A stretch of 30,527 nt of DNA from Bacteroidota bacterium (GTDB lineage Bacteria; Bacteroidota; Bacteroidia; Bacteroidales; Prolixibacteraceae): NCBI GenBank assembly GCA_030632865.1, contig DAOVTY010000002.1:1-30527 (forward strand), in the 5' to 3' direction. Shown piece after piece: positions 23,759 to 30,527 of this stretch. The notes beneath the pieces are model-generated. The model ran no database searches, had not been told where the DNA came from, and saw only the letters and a list, made by a program, of their open reading frames with translations. The translations under genes and the position numbers were made by a program. How positions within the stretch are numbered: position 1 is the first letter of the stretch; each line of letters begins with the position of its first letter.

Positions 23759-24340
23759 TTAATCAAAATCATTGTTTTTAACAAAACTTATTACATCTTC
23801 CATAAAACTGGCAAAATTACTTTCAAAAAAAGGCAAGTTATCTGCCATAATTGTTATGGTTTTTTCTGATTTATCGGGTAACGAGGTATAACGACTCATA
23901 ATTTCCATCGATTTTTGAATTCCTTTAACCGTTGCATACGATTCTAATCTGCGATTTTGAATTAATATAGGCAAGAAGCCTTGCACTCTTTTTGGCAGAT
24001 AGAAAAAGTTAGATAATAAAACAGTGTGCACCCATTTCGTATATTTACGTAAAGTTAGGTTCGAGTAGTTATTCCAGTTTTTTGCTAATAGATGGTCGTA
24101 AATAAGATCGATTACTATGCCTGAATAAAGACCTAATTCAGGAACTAATAATTTTTTAGCTTCTCTGAATTTTAAATGGTTATCAGTAAAAAAGTCGATT
24201 TGTCGATGAAGCAAAATCCCTTTTTTAACATCTCCTTTAAAATTCTCATATTTATTCCCCTTCACATAATCGCCAATAAAATTACCAACCATCAACTTCT
24301 CATTTTCACCCGATAAATATAAATGTGCTAAAAAATTCAT
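23759..24340 (-). CDS. acpH: Acyl-carrier-protein phosphodiesterase (DUF479)
   Basis: Removes the 4'-phosphopantetheine arm from holo-ACP. The 193-residue product has the full AcpH pattern: MNFLAHLYLS at the N-terminus, GNFIGDYVKG at residues 19-28, LHRQIDFFTD at 44-53 and VIDLIYDHLLAKNW at 76-89. The conserved His and Asp residues of these motifs belong to the HD-like metal site. ACP hydrolase was characterised in Escherichia coli; in Bacteroidota the activity is inferred from similarity. No fatty-acid gene lies nearby. No TAnnTTTG box is visible directly upstream. Confidence 0.88.
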   Translation of the reverse strand: MNFLAHLYLSGENEKLMVGNFIGDYVKGNKYENFKGDVKKGILLHRQIDFFTDNHLKFREAKKLLVPELGLYSGIVIDLIYDHLLAKNWNNYSNLTLRKYTKWVHTVLLSNFFYLPKRVQGFLPILIQNRRLESYATVKGIQKSMEIMSRYTSLPDKSEKTITIMADNLPFFESNFASFMEDVISFVKNNDFD

Positions 24341-24427
24341 TCAATGTTTATTTCATACGATTATAATTGTTTATTTTTTTGCATCACATGTAACTCGCCA
24401 ATAATCATCCCCCTGTGTGCGTCAGCC

Positions 24428-24515
24428 TACGGAAGCTCGTATCACCTGATTAGTTCATAAGTTTTTGCTTCGCAATATAAATATTTATGAACTAATCAGG
24501 TTAAACAACTTCGTA
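24428..24515. repeat. 17-bp perfect palindromic hairpin with outer nested arms
   Basis: ACCTGATTAGTTCATAA (24444-24460) is the exact reverse complement of 24485-24501. The 24-base centre contains its own TTGC/GCAA mini-hairpin. Outside, CTACGGAAG (24428-24436) pairs with CTTCGTAG (about 24508-24515) apart from one extra base, with 7-8 unpaired bases on each side. The whole is a symmetric, roughly 88-base cruciform-prone unit with no T run, so it is not an ordinary terminator. It may be a REP- or MITE-like element. Confidence 0.7.
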
Positions 24516-24634
24516 GAAAAGTAAACGAATTACAAGTTCAAATATTTTTCAGCAAGGAGCAATTTCTCAATCTCTGAGATTTATCCTGTTTTTTATTTTG
24601 CGGAATATTTAACTTTCAGGAAAAATAACTCATT

Positions 24635-24778
24635 ATGACATCAAAAAGAATAATTATTATTGGTGCGGCCGGTCACGATTTCCATAATTTTAATTTTTTG
24701 CATAATAGATTTTTTCTAATAAACAATACTTTTAAACATCTGTTTTTAAGAAACATAATAAACAATATTGGTGTATAA
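24635..24778 (+). pseudogene. Truncated N-terminus of a cyclic-2,3-diphosphoglycerate-synthetase-like GTPase
   Basis: An ATG opens 47 codons. The first 20 residues, MTSKRIIIIGAAGHDFHNFN, match the strongly conserved N-terminus of a predicted GTPase family annotated as cyclic 2,3-diphosphoglycerate synthetase-like (COG2403), where I recall IIIGAAGRDFHNFN. The intact family is over 400 residues. After codon 20 the similarity is lost: the frame becomes Phe/Asn/Ile-rich low-complexity sequence and stops at 24776-24778, 19 bases before the DUF1338 gene. The best reading is a gene whose body has been deleted, leaving the 5' end. In the conserved motif Arg is replaced by His. It may still be transcribed and serve as the leader of the next gene. 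Confidence 0.6.
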
Positions 24779-24797
24779 AGAAGTAAAGTAAAATAAG

Positions 24798-25721
24798 ATG
24801 AAACGAAGTGCAAAAGATATTACCAAACAACTTTTAGACAGGTTATGGAAACAATACATTAAACGTGTTTCGTATGCAAATAAATATGTTGAATTGGTTA
24901 CAGAAAAAGGAGGAAATATAGTAAACGATCACTTTGCATTGCGTACTTTTAATACTCACACAGGAGAGCAACCTGAAGGAATTAGAGCAATAAAACATAT
25001 TTTAAATTGCTTGGAATATAAACCTGTAACAAATTATAAGTTTTCTAAAAAGAAATTAAATGCAGTTCATTTTGAGCATCCTGATGAAAAATTTCCAAAA
25101 ATTTTTGTTAGCCAGCTTGAAGTTGAACTTTTGCCAGATTGGGCACAAAAAATCATCAAAAAAACAGTAAATGAGACTCCATATATTTTGTCAGATAATA
25201 GTATTGAGTTACTTCAAAAAGTGAAAGAGGAGGGCGAATTGCCAACAGAAGCGGCAGAGCTTTTGGTTGCCGATTTAGTGCAATATTTTCGCCGTCCATG
25301 GGGAATTCCGCAAAAAGACGATGTGTTGAAAATAAACGATGTGTCGCAATATGCTGCTTGGGTTTTGTTACACGGAAATTCGGTTAATCATTTTACCGCT
25401 TTTATAAATTATCAGAATGTAGAAGATTGGCCAGATTTAGAAACAACTTGTAAAGGACTTGAATCTGCTGGTATACCAATGAAAGAGCATATAGAAGGAA
25501 AAAAGGGGAGTAAACTTCGGCAATCTGCAACAAAAGCAGTTAAAGAAGGAGTTGAGGTGAAAGGTGAATTTGGAGTGGAAAAGATTACTTGGACTTATGC
25601 ATATTACGAATTGGCACAACGTGGTTTTGTAGACGAAGACAATACTAAAAAACTATTCTCAGGTTTTTTAGGCGAACAAGCAGCTCGTTTGTTTGATATG
25701 ACCAGAACACGCGAAAATTAG
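24798..25721 (+). CDS. DUF1338 protein, 2-oxoadipate dioxygenase/decarboxylase (HglS)-like
   Basis: A 307-residue soluble protein of the DUF1338 family. Characterised members (HglS of Pseudomonas, FLO7 in plants) are Fe(II) enzymes that convert 2-oxoadipate to D-2-hydroxyglutarate in lysine catabolism. The likely metal ligands are visible: H45 in VNDHFALRTF, a histidine in LLHGNSVNHFTAF (H192 or H198, probably H198), and E271 in YAYYELAQRG. FRRPWGIPQ near residue 165 is also typical. It is clearly shorter than the Pseudomonas enzyme (about 450 residues), so substrate and product may differ. No lysine-degradation gene is nearby. It is convergent with ppk2, 6 bases between stop codons. No promoter box is visible unless transcription starts in the GTPase remnant. 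Confidence 0.82.
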   Translation: MKRSAKDITKQLLDRLWKQYIKRVSYANKYVELVTEKGGNIVNDHFALRTFNTHTGEQPEGIRAIKHILNCLEYKPVTNYKFSKKKLNAVHFEHPDEKFPKIFVSQLEVELLPDWAQKIIKKTVNETPYILSDNSIELLQKVKEEGELPTEAAELLVADLVQYFRRPWGIPQKDDVLKINDVSQYAAWVLLHGNSVNHFTAFINYQNVEDWPDLETTCKGLESAGIPMKEHIEGKKGSKLRQSATKAVKEGVEVKGEFGVEKITWTYAYYELAQRGFVDEDNTKKLFSGFLGEQAARLFDMTRTREN

Positions 25722-25727
25722 TAGTGT

Positions 25728-26537
25728 CTAAAAAGCATCAGGTACATAAGTCATTTCATCAATTGGCGGACGAACATAACCTTTAGTATCTATTCTGGGC
25801 GGTAAATCAATAGAATCTGGTGTTAAATCTTTATATGGAATTTGCGACAATAAATGGTGAATGCAATTTAAACGGGCACGTCTTTTATTATCGGCATCAA
25901 CCATAAACCACGGACTTATTTTTGTATCGGTATAAGAAAACATCTCATCTTTTGCTTTAGAATATTCAACGTAAAATTCGCGTGATTTTAGATCCATCGG
26001 GCTAAGTTTCCACCTTTTTGTGGGATCTTTTATTCGTGATCTAAAACGTTTTTCCTGTTCTTCTTCGCTCACTGAAAACCAGTATTTTACAAGAATTATT
26101 CCCGATCGAATTAACATGCGTTCGAAATTAGGACACGAGCGTAAAAAATCCCAGTATTCAGCATTTGTACAAAAGCCCATCACTTTCTCTACTCCGGCTC
26201 GGTTGTACCAACTTCTATCAAATAAAACCATCTCGCCGGCAGCAGGTAAATGTGCTGCATATCGTTGAAAATACCATTGTGTTTTTTCGCGTTCGGTAGG
26301 TGTGCCAAGAGCTACCACGCGGCAAATACGCGGATTTAAAGATTGAATTATCCTTTTAATTGTCCCACCTTTTCCGGCAGCATCGCGCCCTTCAAAAATA
26401 ACTACAACTTTAAGCCCTTTCAGTTTTATCCACTCTTGTAATTTAACCAACTCTATTTGAAGGTTATCCAACTCTTTTAAATATGTTTTATTATTTAATC
26501 TTCCTTTTTTTGTTGGTTGTGGTACTGAATTCTCCAT
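25728..26537 (-). CDS. ppk2: Polyphosphate kinase 2 family protein
   Basis: Transfers phosphate between polyphosphate and nucleoside diphosphates or monophosphates. The 269-residue, single-domain product has the P-loop FEGRDAAGKGG at residues 48-58, RVVALGTPTEREKTQWYFQRY at about 73-92 (quoted here as its two parts RVVALGTPTERE and KTQWYFQRY), and the Walker B/active-site FDRSWYNRAGVE near 106-117. WKLSPMDL and a lid region follow. Length and motifs suit class I PPK2, which acts on ADP or GDP, but class cannot be fixed by eye. It is downstream of the ATP-grasp gene on the same strand with a 79-base gap that contains a TAGTTTTG box, so it may be transcribed alone. Confidence 0.93.
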   Translation of the reverse strand: MENSVPQPTKKGRLNNKTYLKELDNLQIELVKLQEWIKLKGLKVVVIFEGRDAAGKGGTIKRIIQSLNPRICRVVALGTPTEREKTQWYFQRYAAHLPAAGEMVLFDRSWYNRAGVEKVMGFCTNAEYWDFLRSCPNFERMLIRSGIILVKYWFSVSEEEQEKRFRSRIKDPTKRWKLSPMDLKSREFYVEYSKAKDEMFSYTDTKISPWFMVDADNKRRARLNCIHHLLSQIPYKDLTPDSIDLPPRIDTKGYVRPPIDEMTYVPDAF

Positions 26538-26597
26538 ATTATAAAGTTTAGTTCAAAAGACGATATCAATCTTTTAAAAGTAATAAAAATAGGTAAG

Positions 26598-26605
26598 CAA
26601 AACTA
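26598..26605 (-). promoter_or_regulatory. Possible -7 box before ppk2
   Basis: TAGTTTTG on the minus strand, 60 bases before the ppk2 ATG, inside the gap to the ATP-grasp gene. It is an exact TAnnTTTG match but has no -33 partner, so it is tentative. Confidence 0.35.
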
Positions 26606-26616
26606 AGTGCAAAAAA

Positions 26617-27846
26617 TTAAACTAGTATGTAGGCTCCAAATAAAGTGTCGTCAAATACTTCTATTATTGGTAAAAAGCCCGATTCAATTTTATGATTAGA
26701 TACTTTTAAAGGATATCTTTTCTCCATTTCTTTTTTGAACTGAAGAAATTTTGTGCCGGGTTTATAAAAGGTATTGTAAGTACCTTTTTTTTCAGAATGA
26801 ATTAATTTTTCTAGCTGAAGAGAAAGTAATCCCATGTTTTGTCTAACATTTATTTCTAGACAGGGGTTAATTTTTAAGTGCCCATTTTTATCTTTGTATA
26901 TAAGTGTGTCAACTCCAAAATATCCTTCGTAATATAAAGCCAAATCACTATTTTCAATTACTTGTATTAGTGGTTTAATAACTTTTTGCGGAATTTTTTT
27001 GCTAAAATCTAATACCTCTTTATCAATTTTATTGGGCAACCCATTTAAATTGTTGCCAATATACTGACCTTTATTATTGGTTATAAAATTGCTCGTTCCA
27101 CAAAAAATAACTTTACCTCTTTTTAATTCAAAAATAAAAGCAAGGTCGAGTATTTTATTCAAATATGGTTCTACAATTGCGTAACCCTGATCGTTTACGA
27201 TGCCCAATAATTTTGCCCATAATTTTTGGTGTATTGTAGGTTTAAGAATTGGTTGCAGTCCTCGTCCCGAACTGCTCCAAGGAGCTTTTACCATTATTTT
27301 ACCCCAACGTTGTATTACAGTTTCAAAATCTTTTTGTGTAGTACAAATCTCTGCAATACTATTTTGTGTGATAAAACTTTTATTAGGATATTCTGAAATC
27401 AGAGTTTTTAAAATTCCAATTGCAAATTTTTTGGAATATAAATCGCGATATTCAGGTTTCCAGTTACAAATCGGCGACTTTTTAAAATCCTTTGAACAAC
27501 TTGTTTTTAACAAGGATAAACGTTTGTGCATTGCCGGACTCCATCCCCAAGGTAGTAATCTGTTTTTCTTAATGTTTATAAAATCAAAATTGCTTTGATA
27601 TTTTTTGTTTGTAATAAAATTTGGAGTTGTTATTTGCAATTGTTTTAACGATTCAATAAATTTTTGAGAGGGTAATTTATTTACAAGAACAAAATCTTCC
27701 TGCTTTGCAAAAAACATAGGTAATGTTTCCAAATCCGACTCCATTTTCTGAAGTAATTTGTTTGGATGCCACGAGTTGCGACCATTTGCAACAGCATATT
27801 CGCAAGTGGGATTAAAAATGTAGATGTTTGGTAATTCTTTTTTCAA
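26617..27846 (-). CDS. Uncharacterised ATP-grasp superfamily protein
   Basis: A 409-residue cytoplasmic protein starting at TTG; there is no ATG until residue 35 and an upstream in-frame TAA lies 21 bases before. The N-terminus IYIFNPTCEYAVANG matches a conserved Bacteroidota group usually written LFNPEHDLALANG. Residues about 130-345 look like an ATP-grasp fold: MVKAPWSSSGRGL (185-197) as the nucleotide-binding lysine and glycine loop, IVEPYLNKILDLAFIFE (224-240), YYEGYFGVDTLIY (305-317), and NPCLEINVRQNMG (327-339) carrying the Mg2+ ligands. ATP-grasp enzymes usually ligate a carboxylate to an amine or thiol. The substrate is unknown. It has a TTG-N23-TATATTTG promoter upstream. Confidence 0.75.
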   Translation of the reverse strand: MKKELPNIYIFNPTCEYAVANGRNSWHPNKLLQKMESDLETLPMFFAKQEDFVLVNKLPSQKFIESLKQLQITTPNFITNKKYQSNFDFINIKKNRLLPWGWSPAMHKRLSLLKTSCSKDFKKSPICNWKPEYRDLYSKKFAIGILKTLISEYPNKSFITQNSIAEICTTQKDFETVIQRWGKIMVKAPWSSSGRGLQPILKPTIHQKLWAKLLGIVNDQGYAIVEPYLNKILDLAFIFELKRGKVIFCGTSNFITNNKGQYIGNNLNGLPNKIDKEVLDFSKKIPQKVIKPLIQVIENSDLALYYEGYFGVDTLIYKDKNGHLKINPCLEINVRQNMGLLSLQLEKLIHSEKKGTYNTFYKPGTKFLQFKKEMEKRYPLKVSNHKIESGFLPIIEVFDDTLFGAYILV

Positions 27847-27868
27847 AATTAAATTCTGGCAATATTAT

Positions 27869-27902
27869 CAAATATAATATGTGCACTTTTGTTTTTTCTC
27901 AA
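27869..27902 (-). promoter_or_regulatory. Promoter of the ATP-grasp gene
   Basis: On the minus strand TATATTTG (27876-27869) is preceded by TTG (27902-27900) with 23 bases between, close to the Bacteroidota -33/-7 layout. The TTG overlaps the last codons of the M48 gene. It supports translation from the TTG at 27846, 22 bases downstream of the -7 box. Confidence 0.6.
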
Positions 27903-29365
27903 TCTCCAATAATTTTTATTAATTTCCCTTTTTGAACTCTATCAGAAAGTTCCATATTATTAAGTAATGCCAACTCGTTTACTTTGCTTTGTGGTACTCT
28001 AAAAGAGTTAAATGCATCGGCTAAAGAACCTGATCGCTGAACCGATTTAATTTTTATTCTTTGCGGTCTTACATTTAATTTTGACGGTTCAGTTAAGTTA
28101 GTAAAATTAGACATTGTAGATTCAAATATTCTGAAATATGAATTAAAATCTGCGTCTGCAGCAACACCATGAAATACATAAATGTTTTGATTTTTTTGAA
28201 TAATATAAGATAGTACTTTAATAGCTTGTTGTTGTCCGGTTTGTTCATCTTGAGTAATTTGCTGCGAAATTGCAATAATTGCAGGAGAACCATTAATGGT
28301 AACTCTTTTACTATCGAGCACATCTAATTTCAATGAATTTAAAGCTTCTTGCCCTGCCTCTTCCAAGGTATTTTGTTGAGCCATAAAAAATACCATCATC
28401 GCTTTTTCATCAGCGGGTACCATTTGAACCTGCATGGGCGAATTTATTAATTGCCAACTCGGAGGAATTGGGTATTTGAATTTCAATTCGGGGTGGTAAA
28501 ACATATTTCCTTCAACAAATCCTTGCCTTGGATCTTCTCCATAAACAATTCCGTCAATCATTTTTAAATAGTTATCCTGGTTTACTGTCCAATTGGTGTA
28601 ACTTAAACTGTCTTGCCACTCTTTTGTTTTGCTATTAACTGCATTAAACCTATCACCGGGGTCGGGGTGTGTTGACATAAAAGTAGGTACGCCGGCATGG
28701 CTACTTGCCAATTGCATTTTATTTAAAACGTTAAAAAAATCTGCCATTTTATGGGCGTCGTAACGTATTTTAGAAGAGTATTCAACACCAAGCCTGTCTG
28801 CTTCGCGTTCATTGTCGCGACTAAATTTTAAGAATAGAAGTTGCATTCCCTGCATGGCATAATCGCCAAACTGCCTAAATTCTTCAGAAGCAATCATTCC
28901 TCCAACCAATAAAAGTTGTCCTAATTGTTGCTTGCTTTGCTGACTTGCGCTGTGGCGCGCACTTATGTGCCCCATTTCGTGACCAAGCACGCCAATTAAT
29001 TCGGCTTCGTTATTAAATTGTGCTAAAATACCTCTTGTTAAATATATGTATCCGCCTGGTACGGCAAAGGCATTAATTACTGGCGAATCTAAAATTTTGA
29101 ATTTGTATTCGAGATTTGGACGATGAGAAATTTTTCCCATTTCTGTTCCTTTTGTTGTAATAAATTCCAATAATTGAGCATTTTCATAAATCCCAAATGT
29201 TGAAATAACCGATGGGTCGTATTGGGCTCCTAAAGCAACTTCTTGCGCCTCAGACATTAACATAAACTGTTTTTTCCCGGTAACAGGATTAATTGCACAC
29301 GAAGGAATTAAAAATAATAGAGCAAAAATTAGTACCGGATGTATTCTACTTTTGAAAATTTTCAT
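27899..29365 (-). CDS. M48 family zinc metalloprotease lipoprotein (BepA/LoiP-like)
   Basis: A 488-residue periplasmic protease. The N-terminal signal ends in lipobox IPSC (Cys23) followed by INPVTGKKQ, the usual start of mature M48 lipoproteins. The zinc site is HEMGH at residues 129-133 with the third ligand E188 in NEREADRLG. FAVPGGYIYLTRG precedes it, and STHPDPGDR (about 228-236) is the conserved active-site histidine loop. The C-terminal half has a beta-rich domain and ends in a LysM-like stretch (FRVPQSKVNELALLNN to GKLIKIIG), which could bind peptidoglycan. Relatives such as BepA degrade misassembled outer-membrane proteins, so envelope quality control is the likely job. Confidence 0.92.
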   Translation of the reverse strand: MKIFKSRIHPVLIFALLFLIPSCAINPVTGKKQFMLMSEAQEVALGAQYDPSVISTFGIYENAQLLEFITTKGTEMGKISHRPNLEYKFKILDSPVINAFAVPGGYIYLTRGILAQFNNEAELIGVLGHEMGHISARHSASQQSKQQLGQLLLVGGMIASEEFRQFGDYAMQGMQLLFLKFSRDNEREADRLGVEYSSKIRYDAHKMADFFNVLNKMQLASSHAGVPTFMSTHPDPGDRFNAVNSKTKEWQDSLSYTNWTVNQDNYLKMIDGIVYGEDPRQGFVEGNMFYHPELKFKYPIPPSWQLINSPMQVQMVPADEKAMMVFFMAQQNTLEEAGQEALNSLKLDVLDSKRVTINGSPAIIAISQQITQDEQTGQQQAIKVLSYIIQKNQNIYVFHGVAADADFNSYFRIFESTMSNFTNLTEPSKLNVRPQRIKIKSVQRSGSLADAFNSFRVPQSKVNELALLNNMELSDRVQKGKLIKIIGD

Positions 29366-29517
29366 AGTATATTTTTATTTGGTATGGTAACCTTCATTAT
29401 TTATAAATTATTTTATAACTAAACCAAACTGCTTCGAATAAAACAAATGTTCGAATAATTCAGACTAAATTTATTGTATTCGTTTTTTGTTAAAACTTGC
29501 TTTTATTGTATTTTGGT

Positions 29518-29545
29518 TCCGAATTGCTAAATTTAACAATTCGGA
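29518..29545. repeat. Short perfect hairpin upstream of the M28 gene
   Basis: TCCGAATTG and CAATTCGGA form a 9-bp stem around a 10-base AT-only loop, 33 bases before the ATG. It lacks a T run. It could be an operator or leader structure, or chance. Confidence 0.4.
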
Positions 29546-29577
29546 TTATAATATCGATAAATTTTATTTTTATTAAT

Positions 29578-30527
29578 ATGTCACTTCAAAAAATTTCGTT
29601 TTTGATTTTCTTTCTTTTTGCCAATTATTTTCTTTCTTTTTCACAAAATAAGGCACTCTCAAAAATAGACAATGAGGATTTAAAGCGTCATCTAACTTTT
29701 TTATCGTCAGATAGTTTGCAGGGAAGAAAGCTGGGAATAGAAGTTGCAGGGTTAGAAATTGCCGCCGATTATATTAAAAGTAACGCTAAAAAAAACGGAC
29801 TTAAACCAGCTGCCGATAATTATTTTCAACATGTTGATATTGTTTCTATTAGCCCATATAAAAATAGTTATTTAGAAATTGTTAGAAACGGAGGAAAGTC
29901 AATGTTTAAAACAACTTCAATTATTAATTTAAATGGTGGGCAAGGAGTTATCTCTTTTAAAAATGAGGAGATAGTTCTTGCTGGTTTTGGTTACTATAAT
30001 TCTGAATTGGGTTATAATAATTTGGAGGGAGTTGATGTTAGTGGGAAAATTGTCATTATTGCTCAGGGAGATCTGGGATTATTTAATGATGGCAAATTTT
30101 TTCGATGGAACAACAGATTAGAGAGAGAGAAATTGAAAATATTATCGGAGAAAAAGCCCAAGGCAATTATTATAGTTACAACACCGCTAGACAAAGAGAA
30201 TAAAACTTTTTTGCAATTCAACCGGTGGCTAAATAGGGAAACATTTATATTAAAAACCTCTGATAAATTAGCAGAAATACCTACGTTAATTTGCACACCC
30301 GATTTTGCAGATCATATTTTGGGGAGAAAAGGGAAATTTAAGAGGTATCTTTCGTCTATTTCAAAAACAGAAAAAACGAATTTGTTTCTTGTCAAAGATA
30401 AAAAGCTGAATGCAAAAATTGGAAATTCGGTTGAGGATTTGCAAACAAAAAATATTATCGGAATTGTTGAAGGCAGCGATCCGGTTTTAAAAGATGAATT
30501 TATTGTTTTTATGGCTCATTACGATCA
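29578..30527 (+). CDS. M28 family aminopeptidase, 5' part only
   Basis: An open frame of 316 codons that runs off the right edge. Residues 1-22 are a signal peptide ending SFSQ. KIDNEDLKRHLTFLSSDSLQGR is the usual opening of exported M28 peptidases of Bacteroidota (quoted in part: LTFLSSDSLQGRKLG), followed by AADYIKSNAKKNGLKPA. A PA-type insert appears from about residue 120 with GVDVSGKIVIIAQGD. The last visible residues, FIVFMAHYD, lead to the first zinc-binding His of the catalytic domain just as the window ends. It probably releases N-terminal amino acids from peptides in the periplasm, which complements the DPP7-type peptidase at 15123. Confidence 0.88.
   Translation, partial: MSLQKISFLIFFLFANYFLSFSQNKALSKIDNEDLKRHLTFLSSDSLQGRKLGIEVAGLEIAADYIKSNAKKNGLKPAADNYFQHVDIVSISPYKNSYLEIVRNGGKSMFKTTSIINLNGGQGVISFKNEEIVLAGFGYYNSELGYNNLEGVDVSGKIVIIAQGDLGLFNDGKFFRWNNRLEREKLKILSEKKPKAIIIVTTPLDKENKTFLQFNRWLNRETFILKTSDKLAEIPTLICTPDFADHILGRKGKFKRYLSSISKTEKTNLFLVKDKKLNAKIGNSVEDLQTKNIIGIVEGSDPVLKDEFIVFMAHYD

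Larger units (their letters stand above)
24341..24797. other. 457-base intergenic region with palindrome and gene remnant
   Basis: Between acpH (minus) and the DUF1338 gene (plus). It holds the nested palindrome at 24428-24515 and the truncated GTPase-like frame at 24635-24778, listed separately. The part 24395-24450 (CCCCCTGTGTGCGTCAGCC and following) is clearly more GC-rich than the surroundings, which suggests a different origin. The remainder is AT-rich and unremarkable. Confidence 0.65.

Noticed and set aside
23443..24797. A defence island or integrated mobile element carrying acpH
   Set aside because: Flanking repeats are present, but the two differ in sequence, no integrase or transposase is seen, and acpH is an ordinary metabolic gene.

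Overview
The window looks like chromosomal core DNA from a member of the Bacteroidota, most likely a Bacteroidales/Marinilabiliales-type anaerobe or facultative marine relative (the genus cannot be read from this sequence). The evidence is strong AT richness, a near absence of Shine-Dalgarno sequences, many TAnnTTTG -7 promoter boxes just upstream of genes, and a gene set typical of the phylum: a DUF2723/TMEM260-type membrane protein, an S46 dipeptidyl-peptidase, a DUF4837 lipoprotein, a lipoprotein-type LptC, a PpiD-like foldase and an M23 peptidase next to dxr. I see no prophage, plasmid, CRISPR array, defence island or intact insertion sequence.

Layout. (1) 1-1663, minus: 5' part of a DUF2723 glycosyltransferase-like membrane protein that runs off the left edge. 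(2) 1873-12160, plus: a tightly packed block nadB-nadC-coaX-(outer-membrane barrel)-(TPR protein)-lptC-(CNNM transporter)-ppiD, closed by a strong terminator at 12184. It joins NAD and CoA precursor synthesis to outer-membrane biogenesis. (3) 12217-12716: a gene-poor stretch with one hairpin and one possible 32-codon ORF. (4) 12717-14953: mobA-like gene (minus), tRNA-His (minus) with its own promoter and terminator, a PfkB sugar kinase (plus) and rnhA (minus). (5) 15123-17276, minus: DPP7-type S46 peptidase. (6) 17619-21227, plus: M23 peptidase, dxr, rseP and tatA, closed by a terminator, then a DUF4837 lipoprotein (21361-22398) closed by a bidirectional terminator shared with metF (minus). 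(7) 23443-24797: metF promoter, a 15-bp inverted repeat enclosing 131 bp, acpH (minus), a 17-bp hairpin with nested outer arms, and a truncated N-terminus of a cyclic-2,3-diphosphoglycerate-synthetase-like GTPase. This is the only part that looks rearranged. (8) 24798-29365: DUF1338/HglS-like dioxygenase (plus), then PPK2, an uncharacterised ATP-grasp protein with a TTG start, and an M48 lipoprotein peptidase (all minus). (9) 29578-30527, plus: 5' part of an M28 aminopeptidase that runs off the right edge.

Most of the window is housekeeping: cofactor synthesis (NadB, NadC, CoaX, MetF, Dxr, perhaps MobA), envelope building and quality control (LptC, PpiD, RseP, M48, M23, TatA) and secreted peptide digestion (DPP7, M28). 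I found no convincing new multi-gene system. The items most worth a second look are the ATP-grasp protein of unknown substrate, the GTPase remnant with adjacent palindromes, and the operon that couples NAD/CoA genes to envelope genes.
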